From Paenibacillus whitsoniae (lineage in GTDB: Bacteria > Bacillota > Bacilli > Paenibacillales > NBRC-103111): DNA of 64,000 nucleotides. The notes beneath the pieces were generated by a model. The model was not told the DNA's origin. It ran no database searches and worked only from the letters and a program-made list of their open reading frames with translations. The position numbers were made by a program, and so were the translations under genes. Shown piece by piece: positions 1-7,290 of this stretch (positions are counted from its first letter, which is position 1; each line of letters begins with the position of its first letter). The DNA lies in assembly GCF_003955665.1 (NCBI RefSeq), contig NZ_RXHU01000042.1, positions 47,500-111,499 of the forward strand. The letters run 5' to 3'.

Positions 1-333
1 AAGCACATCTGCTTCTATCCGATGAACAAGAAGCGCGACGGTGGCGACAACTGGTACATGCTGCCTAGCGAGGACCGCAAGAACATGATGCGCAGCCACG
101 GTATGATCGGCCGTTCCTATGCAGGCAAAGTGAAACAAATTATTACCGGCTCCGTCGGTCTCGACGATTGGGAATGGGGCGTTACGCTCTTCTCCGACGA
201 CCCGCTGCAATTCAAGAAGCTCGTCTACGAAATGCGGTTTGACGAAGTCAGCGCGCGCTACGGCGAGTTCGGCGATTTCTACGTCGGCAACATCCTATCC
301 CCGGATAAATTCAAATCTTTCATTCAAATTTAG
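1..333 (+). CDS. hemQ: Coproheme decarboxylase HemQ, C-terminal part (5' end outside window)
   Basis: The frame is open from base 1, so this is the last 110 residues of a protein whose start lies outside the window. It matches the C-terminal half of HemQ (chlorite-dismutase-like family), which decarboxylates coproheme III to protoheme as the last step of haem synthesis in Gram-positive bacteria. Visible marks are FYPMNKKR, where the HemQ catalytic tyrosine sits, then [18 protein letters not shown] and a C-terminal [11 protein letters not shown]. It fits the window's haem A and respiratory genes (ctaA, ctaB, ndh). A clear terminator follows 9 bp after the stop. The call is firm; only the N-terminus is missing. 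Confidence 0.93.
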   Translation, partial: KHICFYPMNKKRDGGDNWYMLPSEDRKNMMRSHGMIGRSYAGKVKQIITGSVGLDDWEWGVTLFSDDPLQFKKLVYEMRFDEVSARYGEFGDFYVGNILSPDKFKSFIQI

Positions 334-341
334 ATTAGATT

Positions 342-374
342 AGAGCAGAGGAAGCGATTCCTCTGCTCTTTTTT
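342..374 (+). terminator. Rho-independent terminator of hemQ
   Basis: Perfect 12-bp stem (AGAGCAGAGGAA pairing with TTCCTCTGCTCT), 4-base loop, followed by five T residues. It starts just after the hemQ stop codon. Confidence 0.93.
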
Positions 375-461
375 AGTGTAGACAAGTCCGACGGGCGATA
401 ATCATTAGAAAAAAGCGACCCCCGAGCCATCGCCCGGAAGCCGCTTATTCTGATCTATCGC

Positions 462-743
462 TTACTCGTCCTCATCGTCGTCGCGCAACGCCGCGGCAAG
501 CTCCGCTTCCATTTGCGCTTTGCGTGCCAGATACTCTTCCGTCTCTCTGTCGCGCTGACGGCTCTTCTCCTTCAACCTTTCGATCGCCGGAAGAATGAGA
601 ATGTCGATTTCCTTTTGCACAACCGCTACGTGGTCGTAACGCTTCGCACTTTCCAGAAAATGCCCAACCTCGATCAACGCATTGTAACGTTCCAATTCTT
701 CCCGTGTAAGAAGTCCTCTTACCTGGACACTGCAGTGCCGCAT
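462..743 (-). CDS. Conserved small charged protein downstream of ndh
   Basis: A 93-residue soluble protein I cannot assign to a family. The first half looks like an alpha-helical pair (LTREELERYNALIEVGHFLE); the second half is strongly charged (KEKSRQRDRETEEYLARK) and probably coiled coil, ending in an acidic DDDEDE tail. The ATG has a good ribosome site (GGAGGG, about 6 bases upstream) inside the 26-bp gap after the ndh stop, so the two genes are very likely co-transcribed from the Rex-marked ndh promoter. A helper of the NADH dehydrogenase is possible from context only. Confidence 0.72.
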   Translation of the reverse strand: MRHCSVQVRGLLTREELERYNALIEVGHFLESAKRYDHVAVVQKEIDILILPAIERLKEKSRQRDRETEEYLARKAQMEAELAAALRDDDEDE

Positions 744-769
744 GGCAATCCCTCCGTTACCGAGCTAAT

Positions 770-1960
770 CTAGAAGCGTCCTTTGCGAATCACCAGTGGA
801 ATGCCGCCGATAATGTACAGGTAGCGCATGTCGACAACCTTCTTCATCAGCGCCGCGACGTTGCCTTTCAGCTTGCGGGAGCCGACGATACCGATCGCTT
901 GCCCTTTCCCAAGAGAAGCTACCGTACCTTTATTGGAGAATTTAAAAGTTTTCATTTCCGAACCGCGAATGGCTGCGATCAGGTTGTGCGCTACGGCTTC
1001 CCCTTGCTGCATCGCGATTTGCGCTGTCGGCGGGAACGGTCTGCCTTCCGCATTCATTACGATGGAACAGTCGCCAACAACATAAATGTTGTCGAAGCCA
1101 GGCGCACGCAGATAATCGTCAACTTTGATTCTGCCGCGCATCGTCTCAAAGCCTGCTTCATCCAGCATGTGGTTACCGCGGATACCGCCTGTCCATACGA
1201 CTGTCGCCGCTTTGATGAACTCATCGCCGGCAATCAGAACGCCTTCCGGTGTGCATTCCTTGATCGCTGTACCGATTTTGAACGTAATGCCTTTATCCGT
1301 CAGTACTTTCATCGCATACTCAACCAGTTCTGGGTCGAAACCAGGGAGCGCGGTTGGTGCTGCTTCAATATTATAAATTTTCACGAGTGCCGGATCGACG
1401 TCGAATTCTTTGCATAGCGACGGAATACGATCCGCCAACTCGCCGATAAACTCGATGCCTGTAAATCCTGCCCCGCCGATTACGAAGGTCAAATAATCTT
1501 TGCGGTCCGGTTCGCGCTTGTATTTCGCAAATTGATATTCAATGTGCTCGCGGATGAAACGCACGCTGTTAATACTGCGGATGTTCAGCGCGTTTTCTTT
1601 CAGGCCCGGAATGCCGAACGTTTCGGATTCTCCGCCAAGTCCGATGACGAGATAATCATAAGAAAGCGTACCGTCTTCAAGAATAACTTTCTTCTCGTGT
1701 GGTCTGATTTGTGTAACCGTCGATTTCACGAAATCCACTTTGAATTCATCAATCAGCTTCAGAATGTTCACGCGTGCATTTTCAGGATTGTCCGTTCCTG
1801 CCGCAGGCATATGAAGGTGTGTGGTAATGTAATGATAATCGTGCTTGTTTACCAAAGTCACATCAGCTTCATTATAATTCAATTCTTTCTGCAAACGAAT
1901 TGCAGCCAGGATCCCACCGTAGCCGGCACCCAAAATGACGATTCTTGGTATTCTACTCAT
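770..1960 (-). CDS. ndh: Type II NADH dehydrogenase (non-proton-pumping NADH:menaquinone oxidoreductase)
   Basis: A 396-residue flavoprotein that passes electrons from NADH to menaquinone at the inner membrane face without pumping protons. The FAD-binding Rossmann motif GAGYGG is at residues 11-16, the NAD-binding one (GGAGFTG) at about 162-168, and the C-terminal FAD contact GDCS follows NIYVV near residue 298. Length and order match the Ndh/YjlD family. It lies first in a two-gene unit with the small gene at 462-743. A near-perfect Rex operator lies 56 bases upstream of the ATG, so expression probably tracks the NADH/NAD+ ratio, as known for Bacillus ndh. A homologous ferredoxin- or sulfide-type oxidoreductase is the main alternative. 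Confidence 0.9.
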   Translation of the reverse strand: MSRIPRIVILGAGYGGILAAIRLQKELNYNEADVTLVNKHDYHYITTHLHMPAAGTDNPENARVNILKLIDEFKVDFVKSTVTQIRPHEKKVILEDGTLSYDYLVIGLGGESETFGIPGLKENALNIRSINSVRFIREHIEYQFAKYKREPDRKDYLTFVIGGAGFTGIEFIGELADRIPSLCKEFDVDPALVKIYNIEAAPTALPGFDPELVEYAMKVLTDKGITFKIGTAIKECTPEGVLIAGDEFIKAATVVWTGGIRGNHMLDEAGFETMRGRIKVDDYLRAPGFDNIYVVGDCSIVMNAEGRPFPPTAQIAMQQGEAVAHNLIAAIRGSEMKTFKFSNKGTVASLGKGQAIGIVGSRKLKGNVAALMKKVVDMRYLYIIGGIPLVIRKGRF

Positions 1961-2015
1961 GCCTCTCTCACTTCCATATCCGTATTTTTCCCCAAAGTCC
2001 TATGGTTTCTCTATT

Positions 2016-2033
2016 TTGTGAAAAATTACACAA
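2016..2033 (-). promoter_or_regulatory. Rex operator upstream of ndh
   Basis: TTGTGAAAAATTACACAA differs at one position from the Rex consensus TTGTGAA-N4-TTCACAA. Rex is the NADH-sensing repressor of Gram-positive bacteria and controls ndh in Bacillus subtilis. The site is 56 bases before the ndh start codon, a suitable place to block transcription. Confidence 0.82.
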
Positions 2034-2138
2034 ACGCTTTCGAATTAGTATGCTGCTCCTAGTTTGCTCGAATCTACAAGAAATATGAAACAGCTTGACA
2101 TTTGTCATAGTCCCAATACAAAACCGATTCTCATGATA

Positions 2139-2147
2139 TGATATAAT
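2139..2147 (+). promoter_or_regulatory. Extended -10 promoter of the zinc-ribbon gene
   Basis: TGATATAAT is a perfect TATAAT with the TG dinucleotide of an extended -10. No good -35 is seen at 17 bp, which extended -10 promoters tolerate. Transcription from about 2154 would give a leader of roughly 150 bases before the TTG start at 2304. Confidence 0.5.
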
Positions 2148-2176
2148 TTTCATACCTAAATATCAAGTGTAATTTT

Positions 2177-2292
2177 GCATGAAAAAATCGGGCATTTTAG
2201 CCACTTTTCCGCTTTCTTTCGCTAGCTTGGAGCATGATTTTTTCATGCCGGAAAATAAAACGGGGCATTCTAAACCTAATCGCCAGATTAGG
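2177..2292 (+). promoter_or_regulatory. Structured 5' leader with long inverted repeat and RBS-overlapping hairpin
   Basis: GCATGAAAAAATC (2177-2189) is repeated as its exact reverse complement at 2236-2248. A second hairpin, CCTAAT (2275-2280) with ATTAGG (2287-2292), takes in the first bases of the ribosome site AGGAGG (2290-2295) of the next gene. The two could be alternative folds governing translation. I do not recognise a known riboswitch class. Confidence 0.45.
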
Positions 2293-2303
2293 AGGAATAC
2301 CCC

Positions 2304-2552
2304 TTGTCATCTATTTGTCCCATTTGCAATGGCATGCAGGAACTGCATTCCGAATGCCCCCGATGTTCCGCTCAGATGAACGACTGCGGCAGGCCCAGCG
2401 ACTTGCTCGGTCCCTACTCTCCTTACCAGGAAAGTGAGGACGTCTTGGTATCTCTCGAAGAAAGCGCCTCTGCGTCGTCAGCTTGTCTTCATCTGATGAA
2501 TTGCCCCGGCTGCGATTCCAACTTCACCATTGCAATCGGTCTCCTCAGGTGA
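2304..2552 (+). CDS. Small zinc-ribbon protein
   Basis: An 82-residue protein with two cysteine pairs at the N-terminus (CPIC at 5-8, CPRC at 18-21) and another near the C-terminus (CPGC at 67-70), a pattern expected to bind zinc. The middle is acidic and serine-rich. The start is TTG, chosen because AGGAGG lies 8 bases upstream. No enzymatic motif is visible; an RNA/DNA-binding or adaptor role is possible. Its stop codon is directly adjacent to the stop codon of sda on the opposite strand, so the genes converge with no gap. Confidence 0.72.
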   Translation: MSSICPICNGMQELHSECPRCSAQMNDCGRPSDLLGPYSPYQESEDVLVSLEESASASSACLHLMNCPGCDSNFTIAIGLLR

Positions 2553-2708
2553 TTAATTTAACGGCTCATCATTTTTAATAACGACTTGCAGCTTCAGCTT
2601 CCGTCTATGAATTTCTGCGAGCAACAGTTCAACGAAATCGGATTCCAATCTCAAATCAAGCGCTTTGTAATAAGAATCAATCAGGGTTTCATCGCTAATT
2701 TGTCTCAC
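2553..2708 (-). CDS. sda: Sda, checkpoint inhibitor of sporulation histidine kinase
   Basis: A 51-residue protein recognised as Sda: the core ISDETLIDSYYKALDL, then SDFVELLLAEIHRRKL, matches the helical hairpin of Bacillus Sda (46 residues there). Sda binds the sporulation sensor kinase (KinA in B. subtilis), blocks phosphotransfer and so delays sporulation while replication is incomplete or damaged. The start is GTG at 2706-2708 with AGGTG upstream; the tail (QVVIKNDEPLN) is unlike the B. subtilis one. Four consensus DnaA boxes lie just upstream of its promoter, the same arrangement through which DnaA controls sda in B. subtilis. Confidence 0.9.
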   Translation of the reverse strand: MRQISDETLIDSYYKALDLRLESDFVELLLAEIHRRKLKLQVVIKNDEPLN

Positions 2709-2745
2709 TTAAATCACCTATATTCTTAAAATTCTATAATTTAAC

Positions 2746-2774
2746 ATTATAGTAGCATGGGTGATTTTTTAGAA
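2746..2774 (-). promoter_or_regulatory. Promoter of sda
   Basis: On the minus strand a perfect -10 TATAAT (2746-2751) lies 17 bp from a weak -35 TTCTAA (2769-2774). A weak -35 next to DnaA boxes is what an activator-dependent or strongly regulated promoter would show. Confidence 0.65.
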
Positions 2775-2785
2775 CAAGCGTTCTG

Positions 2786-2884
2786 TTATCCACAGCGAAG
2801 TGTGTATAATCTGTGGGTATTTTGTTGATATGTCCCGAAAACTCTCATTTTACGAGGGGGATAATGTGTATAAACTTATACACA
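2786..2884. promoter_or_regulatory. Cluster of four DnaA boxes upstream of sda
   Basis: Four exact matches to TTATNCACA: 2786-2794 (+), 2801-2809 (-), 2865-2873 (-) and 2876-2884 (+). The last two form the palindrome TGTGTATAAACTTATACACA. A degenerate fifth lies at 2812-2820. DnaA binding here would tie sda expression to replication initiation. No dnaA, dnaN or AT-rich unwinding region indicates an origin. Confidence 0.85.
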
Positions 2885-3054
2885 AGCTAGCGAGCTAAAT
2901 AACCGATAAAAAAAAATGATCACAAAATTAATTTTAACTACCGGAATGTTAACATTACCAAAACGATTTTCACAAATTTGAAAACAATTTTTAATCACCA
3001 CTTAATAAACATAGGCTAGAATAGAACTATCACATCAGCAAAGGAGAAATGAAC

Positions 3055-3216
3055 ATGATCGTCTATGACATTGTTGTAAACGGCGAACTCAAAGAAACGA
3101 TTCAGCCTCGCAAAAACAGATTGAAAGAAATCTACGCATACATGCTCGAGCAAACACGCCTCATGAAAGCCAAATACGGCGAAAACGTCGTTATTACAGG
3201 CCGTATCGTCTACTAA
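3055..3216 (+). CDS. Small conserved-looking protein of unknown function
   Basis: A 53-residue protein starting MIVYDIVVNGELKETIQ, with a basic middle helix (RKNRLKEIYAYMLEQ) and a short hydrophobic end (VVITGRIVY). No signal peptide, membrane helix or cysteine is present. AAGGAG lies 8 bases before the ATG. A possible promoter, TTGAAA (2978-2983) with TTAATA 18 bp on, is only fair. It is divergent from sda across the DnaA-box region, so it may share that control. I do not recognise the family. Confidence 0.65.
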   Translation: MIVYDIVVNGELKETIQPRKNRLKEIYAYMLEQTRLMKAKYGENVVITGRIVY

Positions 3217-3265
3217 TTGGATCTATGACGGCCCCTCCCTCTCAAAATATCATCCTTCCGTGTTT

Positions 3266-3946
3266 TCAGATGATTCCTTTCCGATGCAAGACCGTTAGCA
3301 AACGATAGAAATCATAGCTTCCATTTTGCGGCGTATCGATTAATCCTGCTTTGACCGCGGCGTCCACCGACGCTCTTGCCCAAGACGGAATAGCCGGCAG
3401 CGCATCCAGCTCCTCTAACGCTTGAACCCGATTCTGCAAAACTTCGATTTGCTGCTTCAATTGTTCCAGCATTCGCATGACCTCCTCATCGTATTGAAAT
3501 AATTGATCCCCATTGATGATGGCATTCAGCTTGCTCGCATAGGCGAGATCTGTCGCATAGCCGCTGTTTTGGAGCGCTGCTGTCTGTTCTGCAGGCGTTA
3601 CAGCGGAACGTACGGCGGCATAGCGTGCAGATTGAAACAGCAAATCCTGATCCCGGAAACCATCTTCAATGCTTTCATACGCCCGAAAATCGCCCGGCAC
3701 ATTCACCATTTGTATGCCGTTGAGATATTCCCACGTCGTTTTGGATACACGATCTCCGCGCCAGTAAGGGGTAAGCGTGCCGCTGCCCACCTTGTAGCCC
3801 GTCAAATTATTCCACGTATGCAGCACCCCTCCCGTCTCCAGCAGCGCCTGCGCAATGCGAACAGACGGAAAGATCGGCGAACCTTCCAACCGAAGCTTAA
3901 CCGCAATCGGCGCCACCGCATCGATAAATTGTTGTCTCGTATTCAT
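3266..3946 (-). CDS. Glucosaminidase-domain cell-wall hydrolase (GH73-like)
   Basis: A 226-residue protein. Residues 1-150 match the GH73/FlgJ-type N-acetylglucosaminidase fold that cuts the glycan strand of peptidoglycan: the catalytic glutamate is in IAQALLETGG (Glu37), followed by NNLTGYK and YRAYESIEDGF-like substrate-cleft motifs (here DFRAYESIEDGFRDQ). A coiled-coil linker (EEVMRMLEQLKQQIEVLQNR) follows, and the last 45 residues (IPSWARASVDAAVKAGLI) resemble a partial S-layer-homology repeat used for wall anchoring. There is no signal peptide, as in phage or phage-derived endolysins, so export may need a holin or lysis. AAGGAGGAGG precedes the ATG. Confidence 0.8.
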   Translation of the reverse strand: MNTRQQFIDAVAPIAVKLRLEGSPIFPSVRIAQALLETGGVLHTWNNLTGYKVGSGTLTPYWRGDRVSKTTWEYLNGIQMVNVPGDFRAYESIEDGFRDQDLLFQSARYAAVRSAVTPAEQTAALQNSGYATDLAYASKLNAIINGDQLFQYDEEVMRMLEQLKQQIEVLQNRVQALEELDALPAIPSWARASVDAAVKAGLIDTPQNGSYDFYRLLTVLHRKGII

Positions 3947-4107
3947 AACAGAACCTCCTCCTTCCTCATCGGAATCTAGTTCGTAGTTACTATTTTATTC
4001 ATCCTAGTAACCGAAGGCGGCGGCTAATTCCCATTTATATCCTACCTTCTGCTTAAAAACTATAGTAGAATTAGATGTAAGATATAACTTACGAGAGGGC
4101 ACGGGAT

Positions 4108-4773
4108 ATGAACATTTTCAAATTAGGTAAACAGCTGACTATAGGTTTTACCCTATTCGCTCTACTATCCGCATGCTCATCTGCGGGGACCTCGCAAGCA
4201 CCTGTCCAACATGACAAAGCCGCCGCTGTGCAACCTGCTGCAACGACGGGCGATGCTGCCGCGAAAGAAGCGACACCGGCACCTGTGACAACGATCACAC
4301 CTGTTTCAGTTCAAGTATCTGCAGCCGCGACAACTGTGCCGACAGCAGCAGCAACAGCGGCAGCGGCAACAGCAACGCCAACACCTACATCTGTCACACC
4401 GTCTGCTGCCAAAGTAACGCCTGACGTCGCTCCCCCATCACCTACTCCTGCTGCGACAAAGCCAACAAGCCTCCCTGCAAAAGAAGAAGCGGCCTCCGTC
4501 CAGATTGTCTCCGTCACCTCACCCGCGGCGCGCAACGCTACCGCAACACTAAAAGCTAAAGTGGCTCCCGGCGCAACTGCATCGATCGTCGTTCATTATA
4601 AAAGCGGTCCTAGCACCGCTGCAGGCCTTGAGACGAAACAAGCAGACATCAACGGCAACGGCAATGTAAGCTGGTCATGGAAAGTCGGCGGAAATACATC
4701 GTTCGGCAGTTGGCCGATTACGGTAAGATCGGGGAATGCGAGTGCGGAGACGAGTTTTGAGGTTGTGCGTTGA
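4108..4773 (+). CDS. Lipoprotein with Ala/Thr/Pro-rich linker and Ig-like C-terminal domain
   Basis: A 221-residue secreted lipoprotein. The signal peptide ends in a lipobox (LLSAC, Cys23). Residues 30-125 are low-complexity Ala, Thr and Pro, a flexible linker probably crossing the cell wall, encoded by GCA/ACA-type triplet runs. The last 90 residues (from QIVSVTSPAARNATATLKAK to the end) look like a beta-sandwich domain with GNGNVSWSWKVG, seen in several surface proteins of Firmicutes. Function is unknown; sensing or binding at the surface is inferred. It stands alone, with GAGAGGG-type ribosome site before the ATG. Confidence 0.78.
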   Translation: MNIFKLGKQLTIGFTLFALLSACSSAGTSQAPVQHDKAAAVQPAATTGDAAAKEATPAPVTTITPVSVQVSAAATTVPTAAATAAAATATPTPTSVTPSAAKVTPDVAPPSPTPAATKPTSLPAKEEAASVQIVSVTSPAARNATATLKAKVAPGATASIVVHYKSGPSTAAGLETKQADINGNGNVSWSWKVGGNTSFGSWPITVRSGNASAETSFEVVR

Positions 4774-4787
4774 AACTGGGTTCTGGG

Positions 4788-4974
4788 CTAACGGGTGCCA
4801 GAGCGCTTATTCGAGCTCAAAACGCCCCGAAAACGAACTTAACGGTTACAACAGCGGCTATTTGGCGCAAAACTATCCCAGAATTGCCATCTCTGAGCCT
4901 ATAGCCTCGCTGGCAACCATTAACTACGCATGCCCCCCCGTTTTCCCTGATATAGCCGCTCCTACAACCGTTAG
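4788..4974. repeat. Four-unit intergenic array 1 (two direct, two inverted units, 51-bp period)
   Basis: Units share YTAACGGTTGCMASAGCGG followed by CTAT. Plus-strand units start at 4788 and 4839; minus-strand units start at 4923 and 4974. Both pairs are 51 bp apart. AAAAC recurs a few bases after most units. No reading frame is conserved between the units. The stretch 4774-5154 holds nothing else that I can name. Confidence 0.8.
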
Positions 4975-5154
4975 ACGGTCGATCATGGAGAAAGCGAGTA
5001 TGCAAAGCCTTCCTTCTGGAAATTCCCATACATATAACTACTAAAATAATTATTTAACTACTATTATTACCTTTGCTCCATCCTCAAACTTCTCTAACTG
5101 ATGCTAGCACCTGCCACTTACCACTGCTCGCCGTTCCCGCTTCTTGATGCATAA

Positions 5155-5203
5155 TAAAAACCTCCTGAACAAGTGTATTTTCGTCATACACAAGTTCAGA
5201 AGG
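5155..5203 (-). terminator. Terminator of the YutM-type Fe-S carrier gene
   Basis: On the minus strand CCTTCTGAAC..GTGTAT pairs with ATACAC..GTTCAGGAGG, with a two-base internal mismatch, followed by TTTTT. It lies about 43 bp after the stop of the gene at 5246-5608. Confidence 0.75.
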
Positions 5204-5245
5204 CTTCAATTAATAGTCCGTAACCCCAAACGACTTACGGAACCT

Positions 5246-5608
5246 TCAATCCTCGCAAGGCTGCGCCAGCACCGCATCCTCTTCCTTCGTGCGGAACGAC
5301 TGGCCGCATCCGCAGGAAGCTACAGCATTAGGGTTATTGATCGTGAAACCGCCGCCCATGCCTTTATCCTCGAAGTCGATCTCGACGCCGTACAGGTACT
5401 TCGAGCTATCTTCATCCACAACGACTTTCAGGCCGTGAATATTGTATTCTTTATCAGATGTCTTCTGTTCATCATCGAAGCCCATGCCATACGAGAAACC
5501 GCTGCAACCGCCGGCCTTCACGCCTAGACGCAAGAACAGGTTCGGTGATTCCTCAGAGGCCAAAAGCTCTTTTATTTTATCTGCCGCAGACTCACTGATT
5601 TTAATCAT
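5246..5608 (-). CDS. yutM: A-type iron-sulfur carrier (IscA/ErpA/YutM family)
   Basis: A 120-residue protein that carries or inserts Fe-S clusters into apo-enzymes. The three conserved cysteines are visible: Cys35 in KAGGCSGFSYGMGF and Cys99/Cys101 in ASCGCGQSF; FTINNPNAVA just before is also typical. The start is the ATG at 5608, not the upstream in-frame ATG at 5650, because AGGAGG lies 8 bases before it and family members begin here. A YutI/Nfu-type scaffold is encoded 3 kb away (8734-8979), and likely clients in the window include MqnE and IlvD. Confidence 0.9.
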   Translation of the reverse strand: MIKISESAADKIKELLASEESPNLFLRLGVKAGGCSGFSYGMGFDDEQKTSDKEYNIHGLKVVVDEDSSKYLYGVEIDFEDKGMGGGFTINNPNAVASCGCGQSFRTKEEDAVLAQPCED

Positions 5609-5721
5609 AAGGAATTCCCTCCTAGATGTTTCCCGCATTAGGTCAAACAAGATCTAATCCTTGCTTACCTCATTTAAGTATACTCCTATTCCCTGAGATG
5701 CTCAAGGGCGGTTGCAATGAC

Positions 5722-5925
5722 TTAGCAGGAAGAGAATGCGGGCCTCGGCCGATGAATCAAATGGTACTGCACAAGCAGCAAGTCCAGATCGCGGCTGCAT
5801 TGCTGCACATCCGGGTGAAGCAGTCCGTGTGCGGTGCCCAAGCTGACCATTTGATGGCGAAGCTGTTCGATTTGGTAACAAAGATGGTCTTGCGTATGCG
5901 AATCGGAATTCATTAACGGTAGCAC
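5722..5925 (-). CDS. Spo0E-like aspartyl-phosphate phosphatase
   Basis: A 67-residue protein with the two-helix pattern of the Spo0E family: IEQLRHQMVSLGTAHGLLHP then CSRDLDLLLVQYH, corresponding to the SQELD-xLL-xxY signature (here SRDLD). Spo0E-type proteins dephosphorylate Spo0A~P and hold back sporulation. The start is GTG at 5925 with AGGTGA 9 bases upstream; an in-frame ATG at 5913 is an alternative. It is a single gene between the Fe-S carrier and the divergent mqnE. With sda, it is the second sporulation brake in this window. Confidence 0.75.
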   Translation of the reverse strand: MLPLMNSDSHTQDHLCYQIEQLRHQMVSLGTAHGLLHPDVQQCSRDLDLLLVQYHLIHRPRPAFSSC

Positions 5926-6082
5926 GATGTTTTCTCACCTTTAGCTCTTTTCGTAATCACATTGTAGTAGTATACAGGAATTTGATAATATTGGGAATAA
6001 CTTTTAATGGGGTTTGCAAAAAAATTACAACCAAACAATTTACACGGTTTAAGATTGTCATGGGATCTCCATGACTCGGATG

Positions 6083-6111
6083 TTGCCCCTCCTACGGGAG
6101 AGGTTTATAAT
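6083..6111 (+). promoter_or_regulatory. Promoter of mqnE
   Basis: TTGCCC (6083-6088), 17-bp spacer, perfect TATAAT (6106-6111). The spacer contains a short inverted repeat (CCTCCTACGGGAGAGG). The start codon follows 33 bases later. Confidence 0.68.
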
Positions 6112-6143
6112 AGGAGGGATAGATTTACGGGAGGTATGAAACT

Positions 6144-7244
6144 GTGAGCATAATGACAACTGACGCGGCTAAACGGATGGCAGAAATTGCAGACAAAGTG
6201 GAGCGTGGCGAACGGCTTTCGATGGAGGACGGCATTTTCCTATATGAATCGGACGACCTGTTAACCATCGGTCAATTAGCTAATAAAGTGAACACGCGCC
6301 TGAACGGGAACAAGGTTTATTTTGTGCAAAATATGAGCCTCTACTTTACGAATGTGTGCGAGGAGCACTGCGCATTCTGCAGCTTCCGCAAAGATGAAGG
6401 CGAAGAAGGAGCTTACACGCTGACGCCAGCGCAAATGCTGGATTACATCGCTGAAAATTATAATCCGGAAATTCGCGAATTCCATATCAGCCAGGGGCAT
6501 AATCCGCATTTGCCTTTTGAGTATTATGTGGATTGCATTCGCCAATTGAAGCAAGCCTACCCGGATGTCACGATCAAGGCGCACACGGCGGCGGAAATTG
6601 AATTTTTCTCCCGCATTTCGGGGCTCAGCTACCGCGATGTGCTCAAAACGCTGATGGACGCAGGACTTTCAACGCTGCCAGGCGGCGGGGCGGAAATTTT
6701 GACGGAACGGTACCGCGCAAAAATGAAAGTCGAGAAAGCGTCGTCCGAGGAGTGGCTGGACGTTCACCGCAACGCGCATCAGCTCGGCATGAAAACCCAT
6801 GCGACGATGCTGTACGGCTCCATTGAGACAAAAGAAGAGCGTATTCGCCACATGATGCTGCTCCGCGAGCTGCAAGACGAAACGAACGGCTTCCTTGTGT
6901 TCATTCCCAACTCGATTCAACCTTCGAGCAAAAATGCAGGGCTCAAGCGCCGCGTACCGGCGTGGGACGAGCTTAAAACGATTGCCATTTCCCGCTTGAT
7001 GCTGGACAATTTCCCGCACATCAAAGCTTACTTCATTAATATCGGCACGAAGCTGACCCAATTATCCTTTACCTTCGGGGCATCCGACGCCCACGGCACG
7101 ATCGTGAAAGAAAAAATTTCGCATGCAGCCGGCGCGCTTTCTCCGGAAGGATTGACCCGCGACGAGCTTGTGTGGCTGATTCAAGGGGCAGGACGGACCG
7201 CGGTGGAACGCGACACCTTTTATAATGAAATCAAAGTGTATTAG
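6144..7244 (+). CDS. mqnE: Aminofutalosine synthase MqnE (radical SAM)
   Basis: A 366-residue radical S-adenosylmethionine enzyme that joins 3-[(1-carboxyvinyl)oxy]benzoate to the adenosyl radical to make aminofutalosine in the futalosine route to menaquinone. The [4Fe-4S] cluster cysteines are Cys72, Cys76 and Cys79 (CEEHCAFCSF). HTAAEIEFFSRISG, LPGGGAEI and MKTHATMLYG separate it from the related cyclase MqnC. The start is GTG with GGGAGG 9 bases upstream; an overlapping ATG-AAA-CTG-TGA just before it is a dead end. No other mqn gene is adjacent, but a UbiD-family decarboxylase that could act in the same pathway lies at 10633-12396. Confidence 0.92.
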   Translation: MSIMTTDAAKRMAEIADKVERGERLSMEDGIFLYESDDLLTIGQLANKVNTRLNGNKVYFVQNMSLYFTNVCEEHCAFCSFRKDEGEEGAYTLTPAQMLDYIAENYNPEIREFHISQGHNPHLPFEYYVDCIRQLKQAYPDVTIKAHTAAEIEFFSRISGLSYRDVLKTLMDAGLSTLPGGGAEILTERYRAKMKVEKASSEEWLDVHRNAHQLGMKTHATMLYGSIETKEERIRHMMLLRELQDETNGFLVFIPNSIQPSSKNAGLKRRVPAWDELKTIAISRLMLDNFPHIKAYFINIGTKLTQLSFTFGASDAHGTIVKEKISHAAGALSPEGLTRDELVWLIQGAGRTAVERDTFYNEIKVY

Positions 7245-7290
7245 AAATACTAGAGATTAGATATTGTTCAGAAGGGATATTGGTCGGCTT

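Noticed and set aside
2786..2884. DnaA-box cluster as a replication origin
   Set aside because: No dnaA, dnaN or AT-rich unwinding element is adjacent; the boxes face the sda promoter as in B. subtilis, where this is transcriptional control.
4817..5029. 70-residue minus-strand reading frame in the intergenic array
   Set aside because: It runs through the inverted units of array 1, lacks a ribosome site and shows no domain.
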